DNA from: Aphrophora alni
Taxonomy: Eukaryota; Arthropoda; Insecta; Hemiptera; Aphrophoridae
Length of the DNA: 64,000 nucleotides
NCBI GenBank assembly: GCA_963513935.1
Contig: OY740765.1
Span: forward strand, 145,021,618-145,085,617
Reading direction: 5' to 3'
Position 1 is the first letter of the stretch. Each line of letters starts with the position of its first letter. Positions 21,041 through 30,879 of this stretch are shown piece by piece. Position numbers and translations under genes: made by a program. A model generated the notes under the pieces. It saw only the letters and a program-made list of their open reading frames with translations, had not been told where the DNA came from and made no database searches.

Positions 21041-23110
21041 ACCTGACGACACGAAATTCATTTGGCATTCGATGCGCTTTACGAAAAGACGAAATTCATT
21101 TCTCTCTGTTTTTAAAATTATTTTTCTTTACAGTATGTTGTAGGGGAAATTCCATTCTATAAGTTGGTAGCACTTGATATTTACTTAGAACTCTTAGAAG
21201 GCTTTGTTTTGATCTCGGAACGTACGCAAATGTGCAACGTAAAAACTGTAACAAATGACGTAGCGCATATTGTTTTGGGGTTAGATATTTGTTATTTTGA
21301 ACAAGTTACAATATATGTGTTTTTATATCTAAAGTTTATGTTTTTGAGTGATAGTTTAGTTTTTGAACGGTTCATATTTGGGATAACCTAGGCCAATATT
21401 GTAAGTCTAGCCTATATGCACATTTTCGTATATTTAGTGTTTTATATGATTATAAAAGTGAATATGTGTGTTATTCTTTGTAAATTATATATTTTCTTAG
21501 TTAAATCTAATGATTTTGTCTTTGGCCTATCTTCAGATTGTTACTAGTGAGGCTAAATTGTGGAGGTTACAAACCTAACCTCAACCTTCAAAGTATCACT
21601 TTTTAGTCAAAATCATTGTTTTTATTTAGAAAATGTAACATATTATTATTTTTTCCCCCTAAATATATTCACAAATATATTAGAAATCTCAAGTAATGGT
21701 TGAAAAAATTGCAAAAAATGTATTAGTATGTTTTTGATTACCATTTCTGTGAAATTTTACTCTCCGTTACTCTCGATTTTTGGTATTTGACCAAAAAACT
21801 CCAAATGTGATACATGTAACATTTTTTTGCCCGACACAACTAAATTCTGTGCACCTTTCTGGACATAATGATATATAGAAGTTCTGTATAAAATATATTT
21901 GACTATTTTTTATGTTTTTTGGAAAAAAAAGAGAAAATTCAGTTTTTTCGTAAAATATTTTTTTAAATTTTTAAAATGTAACAAATTTATATATTTTTTC
22001 CCCAAAATATATTCACAATTAATACACAAAAATTGTGTATATCTTAGAAATAGGTAGTAAGCTATTGATTTTGGGTGATACAGATTTTTCTGAAAAAAGT
22101 TAATATCATTTTTCACATCTAACATACTTACTCCAAAACCGTTTCAATTTTTTTTTTTTTTTTATTACATAGATGAATTCTATGAATCTTTTTGAGAAAA
22201 ATTATATCTTATAAGTTAGGTTTTGTATACAAATAATATATTTTATTAATTTTTAAACGAACGAAGAATTTTTAAGACAAATTAACATGCGCCAGATTGA
22301 GGGTTAATTTGATCAAAAAATCTTCTTTTATTACAACCTCATAGCCGATTTTGTTGTTTCTTACCGTAAGTTATGAACTGACAGTTTTGTTGAGATAACA
22401 ACCAAACCTTTTTGTTTGGGTTCTTGAAGGTTACACTTGAGCAAAATTAAATCAAAATCGCTAAAGCCGACTTTGAGAAAAACATAATTTAAATACCTTT
22501 CTTATGGAGTAGTTATCAAATATTGAGTTTTATAAAAGACCTGACTTTTGGCCAAAATATCGGTCCTCACACTTGGGATAATAATTTCTGTACAGTAGTT
22601 ATCTCTCCTCTTAAATAATAATCATTGTGTGTAAGATCAGAAACTGAAATTTGGTACCATTCCCATATAGGCATACGACAAATTGTTCCATCTGGCCAAG
22701 GTCAATGCAAGCATCGATTCACTCAAATGACAGATATTAAATCACGAGTTAAACTAGTTTACAATTATTTTGTACAAAATAAATATTTATTTTAAAAGAT
22801 TTCTAATTTCAATGCATCGGAAACATAATTAATTACATTGTTACTTGAAGAACATGGCATAGAGGTAAAGGTTATTTTTAGATTCACTATGGCGAAAGGG
22901 ACTTTTACCACTAATTTTGGAACAAAATTTACAGCTACAAAAATGTTTTCAAATTTAAAAAATAGATATACCCTTGGAAGTATGGTTGCGGAATGGTAGA
23001 ACAATCAGAGTAGAGGGAGCGCACGAGACTTCTGTCATATTTTAAGACTAAACAAAGAACAGAATAAAAACACTAAAATGCATATGCAGGTTATAATAAT
23101 GTTAAAAAAG
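21041..23110. other. AT-rich sequence, no gene seen
   Basis: No recognisable gene or element boundary. Several long T/A runs (for example 22149-22163). Short frames lack similarity. Confidence 0.35.
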
Positions 23111-23114
23111 ACAG

Positions 23115-25122
23115 CCAGTCTTGAATAGTGATAAAAATCATTATTCTATTCTGCAAAAGAATGCTCAGTTTGCTACGAATAACGTAGATGAATTAGATAT
23201 TCTATTGGATTCTATGAAGTTGATGTACTGACAGATAGTAAAGACTTGTTAAGAACATTCGGCTTATTGTGGTTGATTAACTCTCCTACATGTGACAGCA
23301 ATGTCAACTAGCTATAGACTATGCCATTACTAATATAACTGAAGATACATTATCTGTTAGAATCGTGCAATCAGGTATATCTGACCATTATGACCAGGAG
23401 ATAGTTCTATTTGATTACTACAAAAAAAAAGATAGAAAATTGAATCACCTTCACAAACCTATCACAGCAGACATGTGCCCAAAACATTACCCTAAAAACA
23501 TAATGAGCAGGTGTTGGAATTTAAAACCAACATTGAATTCAATTTAAACTTAGCATGTCCCTTTAAAAAACACAAGCCCAGAGTAACAAGAAATGGGCTA
23601 ATGGATTACAAAAGGTATCTTAGTGTCTAGTCAAAAAATGAAAGTGTTAGCTGAAATAAATAAGACCTCTAAAGACGTAACATTTAAGAACTATTATGTA
23701 AAATATAGAAGAGAATACAAAAGAGTCATTAAGGAGGCTAAAGCATATGAAGTTAACAAACAAATGATTGCTTCGGATAACTTGCCTAAAACTGCCTAGA
23801 AGATAATTAATGGGAACAAGGCTAGGAAGTCGAATGGAACAATTGCCTTGCGGTAGGGGAGAAGCGGTATGCTAACCCATCAAGGATAGCGAATCTATTT
23901 AATCATTTTTTTGCTAATGTAGGTAATCCAGAAGAATCAAAGCCTAATAAAGGTATAAATACTGTTTCTTCTTCTCAATAATTCATGATAGCATTGTTTC
24001 CTGTGTGTATGAGGCAGCAACACTCATACACCTAAATAACTCCCAGCCTTCTGGACTGGATGTTGTGTTCCCTTTGCTTTTGAAAATGTGGAAAATGTGC
24101 CTTCAAAAGCTGACTAAACTCTTAACAATTATGGTGAACAATTTCCTTTACGGTAGGTATCTTTCCAGACTACTTTAAAATAGCTAAAGTTATCCCTATT
24201 TATAAAAATGGAGACAATGACGAATAATTATCGTTCGATATTCTTGCTACCTGCAATTAGCAAAGTCTTCGAAAAACTATTTCTGAAATGTCTTCAAAAA
24301 TAAATAAACAAAAGGAACATTATTGCTTAGAGCCAGTTTGGATTTGTCAAAGGTAGGTCAACAATTAATTGATACCATTAGTAATCTGATCGAGTTTGTT
24401 ATAAAGGTCATGGATGAGCAGGAACATGCACTTAGTGTATTTCTGGATATGTCCAAGGCTTTCGACTGTGTAGACTTTAATTTACTATTTAATAGATTAG
24501 AAATATATGGCTTCAGAGGTCTACCACTTGATTGGCCAAAGTCATATATGATAAAACAGAAAACAAGTGGTTCAGGTCAGAAATGTTTTATCCGATCAAA
24601 TTGACCTAAATTATGGAGTTTGAGAGGGATCCATCTTGGTTCAGTATTGTTTATCCTCTATGTGAATGACCTACACTTCAGTGTTAGGGGTGGTAATCTA
24701 ATTCAGTATGTTGATGATACCACTATAAGTCTAAAAGGGCATCGACTTTGTGATATTAAAATAAATGCATTTGTACTAGTAAATGCTGCTTGCCAGTATT
24801 TTCATGAACTTAATCTGAAAGTTAATCTATTAAAGACCAAATACATGCTCTTTGGATTGAAGCCTTATTTAGAGGGAGGTTTAAATATGTCGTTGGATGA
24901 GCAATCTATAGAGACTGAATCATCGTTAAAGTTTCTGGGCCTCACTCTTGACACCAAACTGTCTTGGATGGGGCATATAAATGAGCTGTGTGAAACACTG
25001 AGTTCAGAGGTTTTTCTACTCATGTGAATGGCACAATTCTGTTCAGGACGGATTTTAAGATTGGCATACTTCGGTCTGTTTTTTTCCTCACCTAAATTAT
25101 GGAATTGCTCTATGAGGTAATA
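23115..25122 (+). pseudogene. Non-LTR retrotransposon ORF2, first part (endonuclease and reverse transcriptase), decayed
   Basis: A degraded ORF2 of a CR1/Jockey-like non-LTR retrotransposon. In order: NVDELDILLDS (AP-endonuclease start, about 23180), SGISDHYDQ (endonuclease end, about 23370), a linker with YRREYKRVIKEAK (about 23705), PSGLDVVFPLLLK (about 24050), KVIPIYKNGDN (about 24185), SVFLDMSKAFDCVD (24435-24475, RT domain with the first catalytic Asp), then GSVLFILYVNDL and QYVDDTTISLKG (about 24705-24735) with the YVDD catalytic box. The protein would nick DNA and reverse-transcribe its own RNA. Stops near 24225, 24306 and 24602 and several shifts inactivate it. At 25122 it breaks off at the satellite/rDNA insert and resumes at 28727 after repeating about 490 bp. 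Confidence 0.85.
24629..25122 (+). repeat. Left copy of ~490-bp direct repeat flanking the rDNA/satellite insert
   Basis: Nearly identical to 28727-29205 (both from CATCTTGGTTCAGT to CTCTATGAGGTAAT). It differs by a few substitutions and one 6-bp indel after GTTGATGATA. Beyond 25122 the two copies diverge abruptly: the left enters the inverted repeat, the right continues retrotransposon coding sequence. Confidence 0.9.
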
Positions 25123-25123
25123 A

Positions 25124-25195
25124 CGTTAACAGAGCACGGTTATTATTAGGTTAACCCTCTTTCTCGGTGAGGTTGAGAGGGGAACCTAAAATAAA
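25124..25195 (-). repeat. Left arm of 72-bp inverted repeat bounding the satellite array
   Basis: CGTTAACAGAGCACGGTTAT...GGGGAACCTAAAATAAA is the exact or near-exact reverse complement of 28481-28552. The right arm sits directly against the 28S rRNA 5' end, so this arm may be an inverted copy of sequence normally preceding 28S (ITS2 end), or a transposon terminal repeat. Confidence 0.85.
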
Positions 25196-25199
25196 TTTA

Positions 25200-28100
25200 C
25201 AATTCTCGGTTGTAAATTGTTGTATGGTTTAGGTTAGGTTAGGGCGTAACTTTATGATGTGTTTATTGTGTGTTTTGTTTGAATCTTGTTGTATTTATAT
25301 TGTAATGTAAGGTTTTCATGTGAATTGGTTAAAATGGTTGAAATTGTTGTATGGTTTAGGTTGGGTTAGGGCGTAACTTTATAATGTGTGTATTCTGTGT
25401 TTTGTTTGAATCTTGTTGTATTTATATTGTAATGTAAGGTTTTCATGTGAATTGGTTAAAATGGTTGAAATTGTTGTATGGTTTAGGTTAGGGCGTAACT
25501 TTATGAAGTGTTTATTGTGTGTTTTGTTTGAATCTTGTTGTATTTATATTGTAATGTAAGGTTTTCATGTGAATTGGTTAAAATGGTTGAAATTGTTGTA
25601 TGGTTTAGGTTAGGTTAGGGCGTAACTTTATGAAGTATTTATTGTGTGTTTTGTTTGAATCTTGCTGTATTTATATTGTAATGTAAGGTTTTCATGTGAA
25701 TTGATTGAGCGGTTGTAAATTGTTGTATGGTTTAGGTTAGGTTAGGACGTAACTTTATGATGTGTTTATTGTGTGTTTTGTTTGAATCTTGTTGTATTTA
25801 TATTGTAATGTAAGGTTTTCATGTGAATTGGTTAAAATGGTTGAAATTGTTGTATGGTTTAGGTTAGGTTAGGACGTAACTTTATGATGTGTGAATTGTG
25901 TGTTTTGTTTGAATCTTGTTGTATTTATATTGTAATGTAAGGTTTTCATGTGAATTGGTTAAAATGGTTGAAATTGTTGTATGGTTTAGGTTAGGTTAGG
26001 GCGTAACTTTATGATGTGTGAATTGTGTGTTTTGTTTGAATCTTGCTGTATTTATATTGTAATGTAAGGTTTTCATGTGAATTGGTTAAAATGGTTGAAA
26101 TTGTTGTATGGTTTAGGTTGGGTTAGGACGTAACTTTATGATGTGTTTATTGTGTGTTTTGTTTGAATCTTGTTGTATTTATATTGTAATGTAAGGTTTT
26201 CATGTGAATTGGTTAAAATGGTTGAAATTGTTGTATGGTTTAGGTTAGGTTAGGACGTAACTTTATGATGTGTTTATTGTGTGTTTTGTTTGAATCTTGT
26301 TGTATTTATATTGTAATGTAAGGTTTTCATGTGAATTGGTTAAAATGGTTGAAATTGTTGTATGGTTTAGGTTAGGTTAGGACGTAACTTTATGATGTGT
26401 TTATTGTGTGTTTTGTTTGAATCTTGTTGTATTTATATTGTAATGTAAGGTTTTCATGTGAATTGGTTAAAATGGTTGAAATTGTTGTATGGTTTAGGTT
26501 AGGTTAGGGCGTAACTTTATGATGTGTGAATTGTGTGTTTTGTTTGAATCTTGCTGTATTTATATTGTAATGTAAGGTTTTCATGTGAATTGGTTAAAAT
26601 GGTTGAAATTGTTGTATGGTTTAGGTTGGGTTAGGACGTAACTTTATGATGTGTTTATTGTGTGTTTTGTTTGAATCTTGTTGTATTTATATTGTAATGT
26701 AAGGTTTTCATGTGAATCGGTTAAAATGGTTGAAATTGTTGTATGGTTTAGGTTAGGTTAGGACGTAACTTTATGATGTGTTTATTGTGTGTTTTGTTTG
26801 AATCTTGTTGTATTTATATTGTAATGTAAGGTTTTCATGTGAATTGGTTAAAATGGTTGAAATTGTTGTATGGTTTAGGTTAGGTTAGGACGTAACTTTA
26901 TGATGTGTTTATTGTGTGTTTTGTTTGAATCTTGTTGTATTTATATTGTAATGTAAGGTTTTCATGTGAATTGGTTAAAATGGTTGAAATTGTTGTATGG
27001 TTTAGGTTAGGTTAGGGCGTAACTTTATGATGTGTGAATTGTGTGTTTTGTTTGAATCTTGCTGTATTTATATTGTAATGTAAGGTTTTCTTGTGAATTG
27101 GTTAAAATGGTTGAAATTGTTGTATGGTTTAGGTTGGGTTAGGGCGTAACTTTATAATGTGTGTATTCTGTGTTTTGTTTGAATCTTGTTGTATTTATAT
27201 TGTAATGTAAGGTTTTCATGTGAATTGGTTAAAATGGTTGAAATTGTTGTATGGTTTAGGTTAGGTTAGGGCGTAACTTTATGAAGTGTTTATTGTGTGT
27301 TTTGTTTGAATCTTGTTGTATTTATATTGTAATGTAAGGTTTTCATGTGAATTGGTTAAAATGGTTGAAATTGTTGTATGGTTTAGGTTAGGTTAGGGCG
27401 TAACTTTATGAAGTGTTTATTGTGTGTTTTGTTTGAATCTTGCTGTATTTATATTGTAATGTAAGGTTTTCATGTGAATTGATTGAGCGGTTGTAAATTG
27501 TTGTATGGTTTAGGTTAGGTTAGGACGTAACTTTATGATGTGTGTTTTGTTTGAATCTTGTTGTATTTATATTGTAATGTAAGGTTTTCATGTGAATTGG
27601 TTAAAATGGTTGAAATTGTTGTATGGTTTAGGTTAGGTTAGGGCGTAACTTTATGATGTGTGAATTGTGTGTTTTGTTTGAATCTTGCTGTATTTATATT
27701 GTAATGTAAGGTTTTCATGTGAATTTAATAAGTGGTTGTAAATTTTTGTGTGGGCTAACTTAGGTTAGGGCGTAATTTTATGATGTGTGTATTGTGTGTT
27801 TTGTTTGTATATTGCTGTATTTATATTGTAATGTAAGGTTTTCATGTGACTTGATTGATCGGTTGTAAATTGTTGTATGGTTTAGGTTAGGTTAGGGCGT
27901 AATTTTATGATGTGTGCATTGTGTGTTTTGTTTGAATCTTGCTGTATTTATATTGTAATGTAAGGTTTTCATGTGAATTGATTGAGCGGTTGTAAATTGT
28001 TGTATGGGTTTAGGTAAGGTTAGGGCGTAACTTTATGTTGTGTGTATTGTGTGTTTTGTTTGAATATTGCTGTATTTATATTGTAATGTAAGGTTTTCAT

Positions 28101-28228
28101 GTGAATTGATTGATCGGTTGTAAATTGTTGTATGGTTTAGGTTAGGTTAGGGCGTAATTTTATGATGTGTGTATTGTGTGTTTTGTTTGAATCTTGCTGT
28201 ATTTATATTGTAATGTAAGGTTTTCATG
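25200..28228 (+). repeat. Satellite array, ~24 copies of a ~127-bp unit with TTAGG runs
   Basis: The unit begins TGGTTTAGGTTAGGTTAGG, continues GGCGTAACTTTATGATGTG, TGTTTTGTTTGAATCTTG and TATTGTAATGTAAGGTTTTC, and closes with GTTGAAATTGTTGTA. Spacing between successive units is 127 bp (for example 25224, 25351, 25478), with occasional 122-bp units lacking one TTAGG pentamer. Units differ by a few sites arranged in blocks, hinting at multi-unit amplification. Units after about 27720 are more diverged, as expected at an array edge. The TTAGG runs match the insect telomere repeat in sequence. Confidence 0.92.
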
Positions 28229-28480
28229 TGCTTTTTTTAAAGCTACTCGTCTGCCGATGTCGATTGGTGGGAACATGGTCAACACCGTGGCCCACGCTGA
28301 ACACTAGCTCGTCACCCAAGGGGCTTCCAATTAAGTTGGAGGACCGCCTTTGGGTGCCATTTGAACGTCTGCAAGAAGTCGGCAGGGCAGCTTAATTGCT
28401 CTCCTGTCCATGACGCTCTTGTGCCAGCGAGTCTGCCCCAATAACTGCATTCAGTGGTATTGCCAAGACCGTTGGAGCGG
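28229..28480. other. GC-richer unique segment before the right inverted-repeat arm
   Basis: Unlike the AT-rich surroundings, this 250-bp piece is near-balanced in GC (for example GGTCAACACCGTGGCCCACG). Because it directly precedes the inverted repeat arm and 28S sequence, it may be internal transcribed spacer, but I do not recognise it and no 5.8S signature is present. Confidence 0.4.
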
Positions 28481-28552
28481 TTTATTTTAGGTTCCCCTCT
28501 CAACCTCACCGAGAAAGAGGGTTAACCTAATAATAACCGTGCTCTGTTAACG
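28481..28552 (+). repeat. Right arm of 72-bp inverted repeat, abutting 28S rRNA
   Basis: TTTATTTTAGGTTCCCCTCT...GTGCTCTGTTAACG; reverse complement of 25124-25195. Its last two bases (CG) are also the first of the CGACCTCAGATC motif of 28S rRNA. Confidence 0.85.
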
Positions 28553-28618
28553 ACCTCAGATCAGGTGGGACTACCCGCTGAATTTAAGCATATTAATAAG
28601 CGGAGGAAAAGAAACTAA
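28551..28618 (+). rRNA. 28S rRNA 5'-end fragment
   Basis: CGACCTCAGATCAGGTGGG through CCGCTGAATTTAAGCATATT and CGGAGGAAAAGAAACTAA is the universally conserved 5' start of eukaryotic large-subunit rRNA. Only about 68 nt are present before the sequence changes, so it is a non-functional fragment displaced from the rDNA. Confidence 0.95.
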
Positions 28619-28641
28619 TTGTTTATTAGAATTTATTTGAA

Positions 28642-28724
28642 TAACCAGACAAATCGCTCCACCAACTAAGAACGGCCATGCACCACCACCCACCGAATCA
28701 AGAAAGAGCTCTCAATCTGTCAAT
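28642..28724 (-). rRNA. 18S rRNA fragment, antisense
   Basis: On the minus strand it reads ATTGACAGATTGAGAGCTC, TTCTTGATTCGGTGGGTGGT, GCATGGCCGTTCTTAGTTGG and GAGCGATTTGTCTGGTTA, a conserved block in the 3' third of eukaryotic 18S rRNA. It is about 83 nt, opposite in orientation to the 28S fragment, and directly abuts the repeated retrotransposon sequence at 28725-28727. It is a scrambled rDNA piece, not a working gene. Confidence 0.93.
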
Positions 28725-28726
28725 CA

Positions 28727-29863
28727 TCTTGGTTCAGTGTTGTTTATCCTCTATATGAATGACCTACACTTCAGTGTTAGAGGTGGTGATCTAATTCAGT
28801 ATGTTGATGATATAAGTCTAAAAGGGCATCGACTTTGTGATATTAAAATAAATGCATTTGTACTAGTAAATGCTGCTTGCCAGTATTTTCATGAACTTAA
28901 TCTGAAAGTTAATCTATTAAAGACCAAATACATGCTCTTTGGATTGAAGCCTTATTTAGAGGGAGGTTTAAATATGTCGTTGGATGAGCAATCTATAGAG
29001 ACTGAATCATCGTTAAAGTTTCTGGGCCTCACTCTTGACACCAAACTGTCTTGGATGGGGCATATAAATGAGCTGTGTGAAACACTGAGTTCAGAGGTTT
29101 TTCTACTCATGTGAATGGCACAATTCTGTTCAGGACGGATTTTAAGATTGGCATACTTCGGTCTGTTTTTTTCCTCACCTAAATTATGGAATTGCTCTAT
29201 GAGGTAATTCAACAAAGAAAATGGTTCAAAGGGTTTTCAGTTTACAAAAGCAAGCAGTAAGAATTATAGCTCGTCTGGGGCATCGTGTTTCTTGTAGAGG
29301 CATTTAAAAAATCTAAGTATCTTGACCTTTCCCTGTATGACATTTTTGAAGTAATTTTACATTACAAATATACGAGTTCTGCGACTCGGAACATTGATGT
29401 ACATACATACAATACGCGAAATAAAGATGACTTCCGTGGCAAACAGCACAGACTGTAAGCTTTTGACAAACTACCGTCTGAGACTAGAGTCCGCTTCATG
29501 AACAAACTCCCTAAAGAGTTTAAAGAAACAATGAAAGTCAAGGTTTTTAAATATAAATTAACTGGTGGCTGAAGTTTTTAAGGTTTTCTACACTGTGGGG
29601 GAGTTACTGTATGCCACATTTTAGCCGTGTGAGTTCTAGGTTTAGGTGATGTAGAGTAACTTTTGATAGGATTGATGTATTTTAAATGTGTTTTCTCTTT
29701 TCTATTCCTAAATGTACAAAATTTTTATTTAGTATATCTTTAATTATGCTATAATTACGTTTGTTTATTTATAACTTTATTTATCTTAATTACTTGTATA
29801 TTATTGATGACTTGTCTCATGCAATATGTTTTGTCCTTGGGACTAAATAAAGAAATTGAAATA
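28727..29863 (+). pseudogene. Non-LTR retrotransposon ORF2, second part and 3' end
   Basis: Repeats the YVDD-containing RT segment (28727-29205; here the box is followed by a 6-bp deletion) and then continues past the point where the first part breaks. The rest is STKKMVQRVFSLQKQAVRII, a decayed thumb and C-terminal region with LPSETRVRFMNKLPKEFK, and a stop near 29571. The 3' UTR ends GGGACTAAATAAAGAAATTG near 29863, typical of the short-repeat 3' termini of this clade. Joined to 23115-25122 without the duplicated part, it gives one nearly full-length ORF2 remnant. It is inactive. Confidence 0.82.
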
Positions 29864-30879
29864 CAGGGTTATTAATTCTAAAGCTAAAGTTTCAAAATTA
29901 TTTTAATAATATAAATGACCTACGAAACAACATGTGTGCATTGTTTTGTTTGATACAAGTGAAGTATGTTATCTTAATATGATATTAGCATGCCCTTAAA
30001 ATATCTTTTGTTTACATTAAGTCTATAGAATGCTAAAAGAGAAAACAAAATTTATAAATTATAACTACTGTACATGGTTATATTATGTTTCTATACCCTA
30101 ACATTTACACTTTTCAAGCTCTATGAGGAGACTGTACATGCATTTCTTGCACCATTTGCTCTCGAGGGTGTGATGGTGTGTGGGGGTGTGAGCGGGGTTT
30201 CAAGTGAGGACTTATGCGCCTCCACATGCAGAGTGGGCAATATACTGATGTGGCTGAACTTTGTGATGTGGCATCCGACCCAAGCCAAGGTGGGATAGAA
30301 TATGCCAATGACTGCATGACTAAGGGGGAGGTTAGTCTTGAAATATACAAACTCCGGATACCAGGCGATCTTCAGTTTCAACCTAGCCTTACCTATATAT
30401 GCAGGGCTCCTGTATGGGTGGACGTTTATGTCCCTAGCTATTTGTGGGACTTATATGGAATCAACAAAACCAGAAAAAGTAGATGAATTGGGGAAAGACA
30501 AGTGAATTAGAAGTAATCAGATGAAAATGGAAGTATTAGGAGTTGTGAACAACTCTGTGGAATCTATTCTCCAAACTCTGCAACTGAACATAGGCACTTG
30601 GGGAGTGCTGATTTATCCTGTTGCATAGAATAGAACATCTTGACATCAACAAGAAACGACTCTCAGGCGTATAAAAGCGGAAAATGAGAAGAGTTGAAAC
30701 AGTGGCACAGGGGTTTCCTATAAAACACAGAAATAGAAAACCACACAGAGAAAATACCAAAGTGGAGAGATAATCAACTGACACAGGGGAAAGCTCAGGA
30801 GAAACAAATTGGGCTAGTCAACAATCCAAAAGGATAAGATCTGATGGGAGCTCACCCATAACAGAGGAAAGAAAAAGAC
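29864..30879. other. Unassigned sequence upstream of the second retrotransposon
   Basis: Contains overlapping open frames on both strands near 30074-30486, none with recognised motifs. The segment 30490-30879 is purine-rich and could be the 5' UTR or early ORF1 of the following retrotransposon. I see no boundary. Confidence 0.35.

Noticed and set aside
25200..28228. CRISPR-like or coding repeat array
   Set aside because: Units are contiguous with no unique spacers, and frames are closed; this is satellite DNA in a eukaryote.
30114..30486. Overlapping frames on both strands near 30.1-30.5 kb
   Set aside because: They shadow each other, have no motif, and fall just upstream of a decayed retrotransposon.
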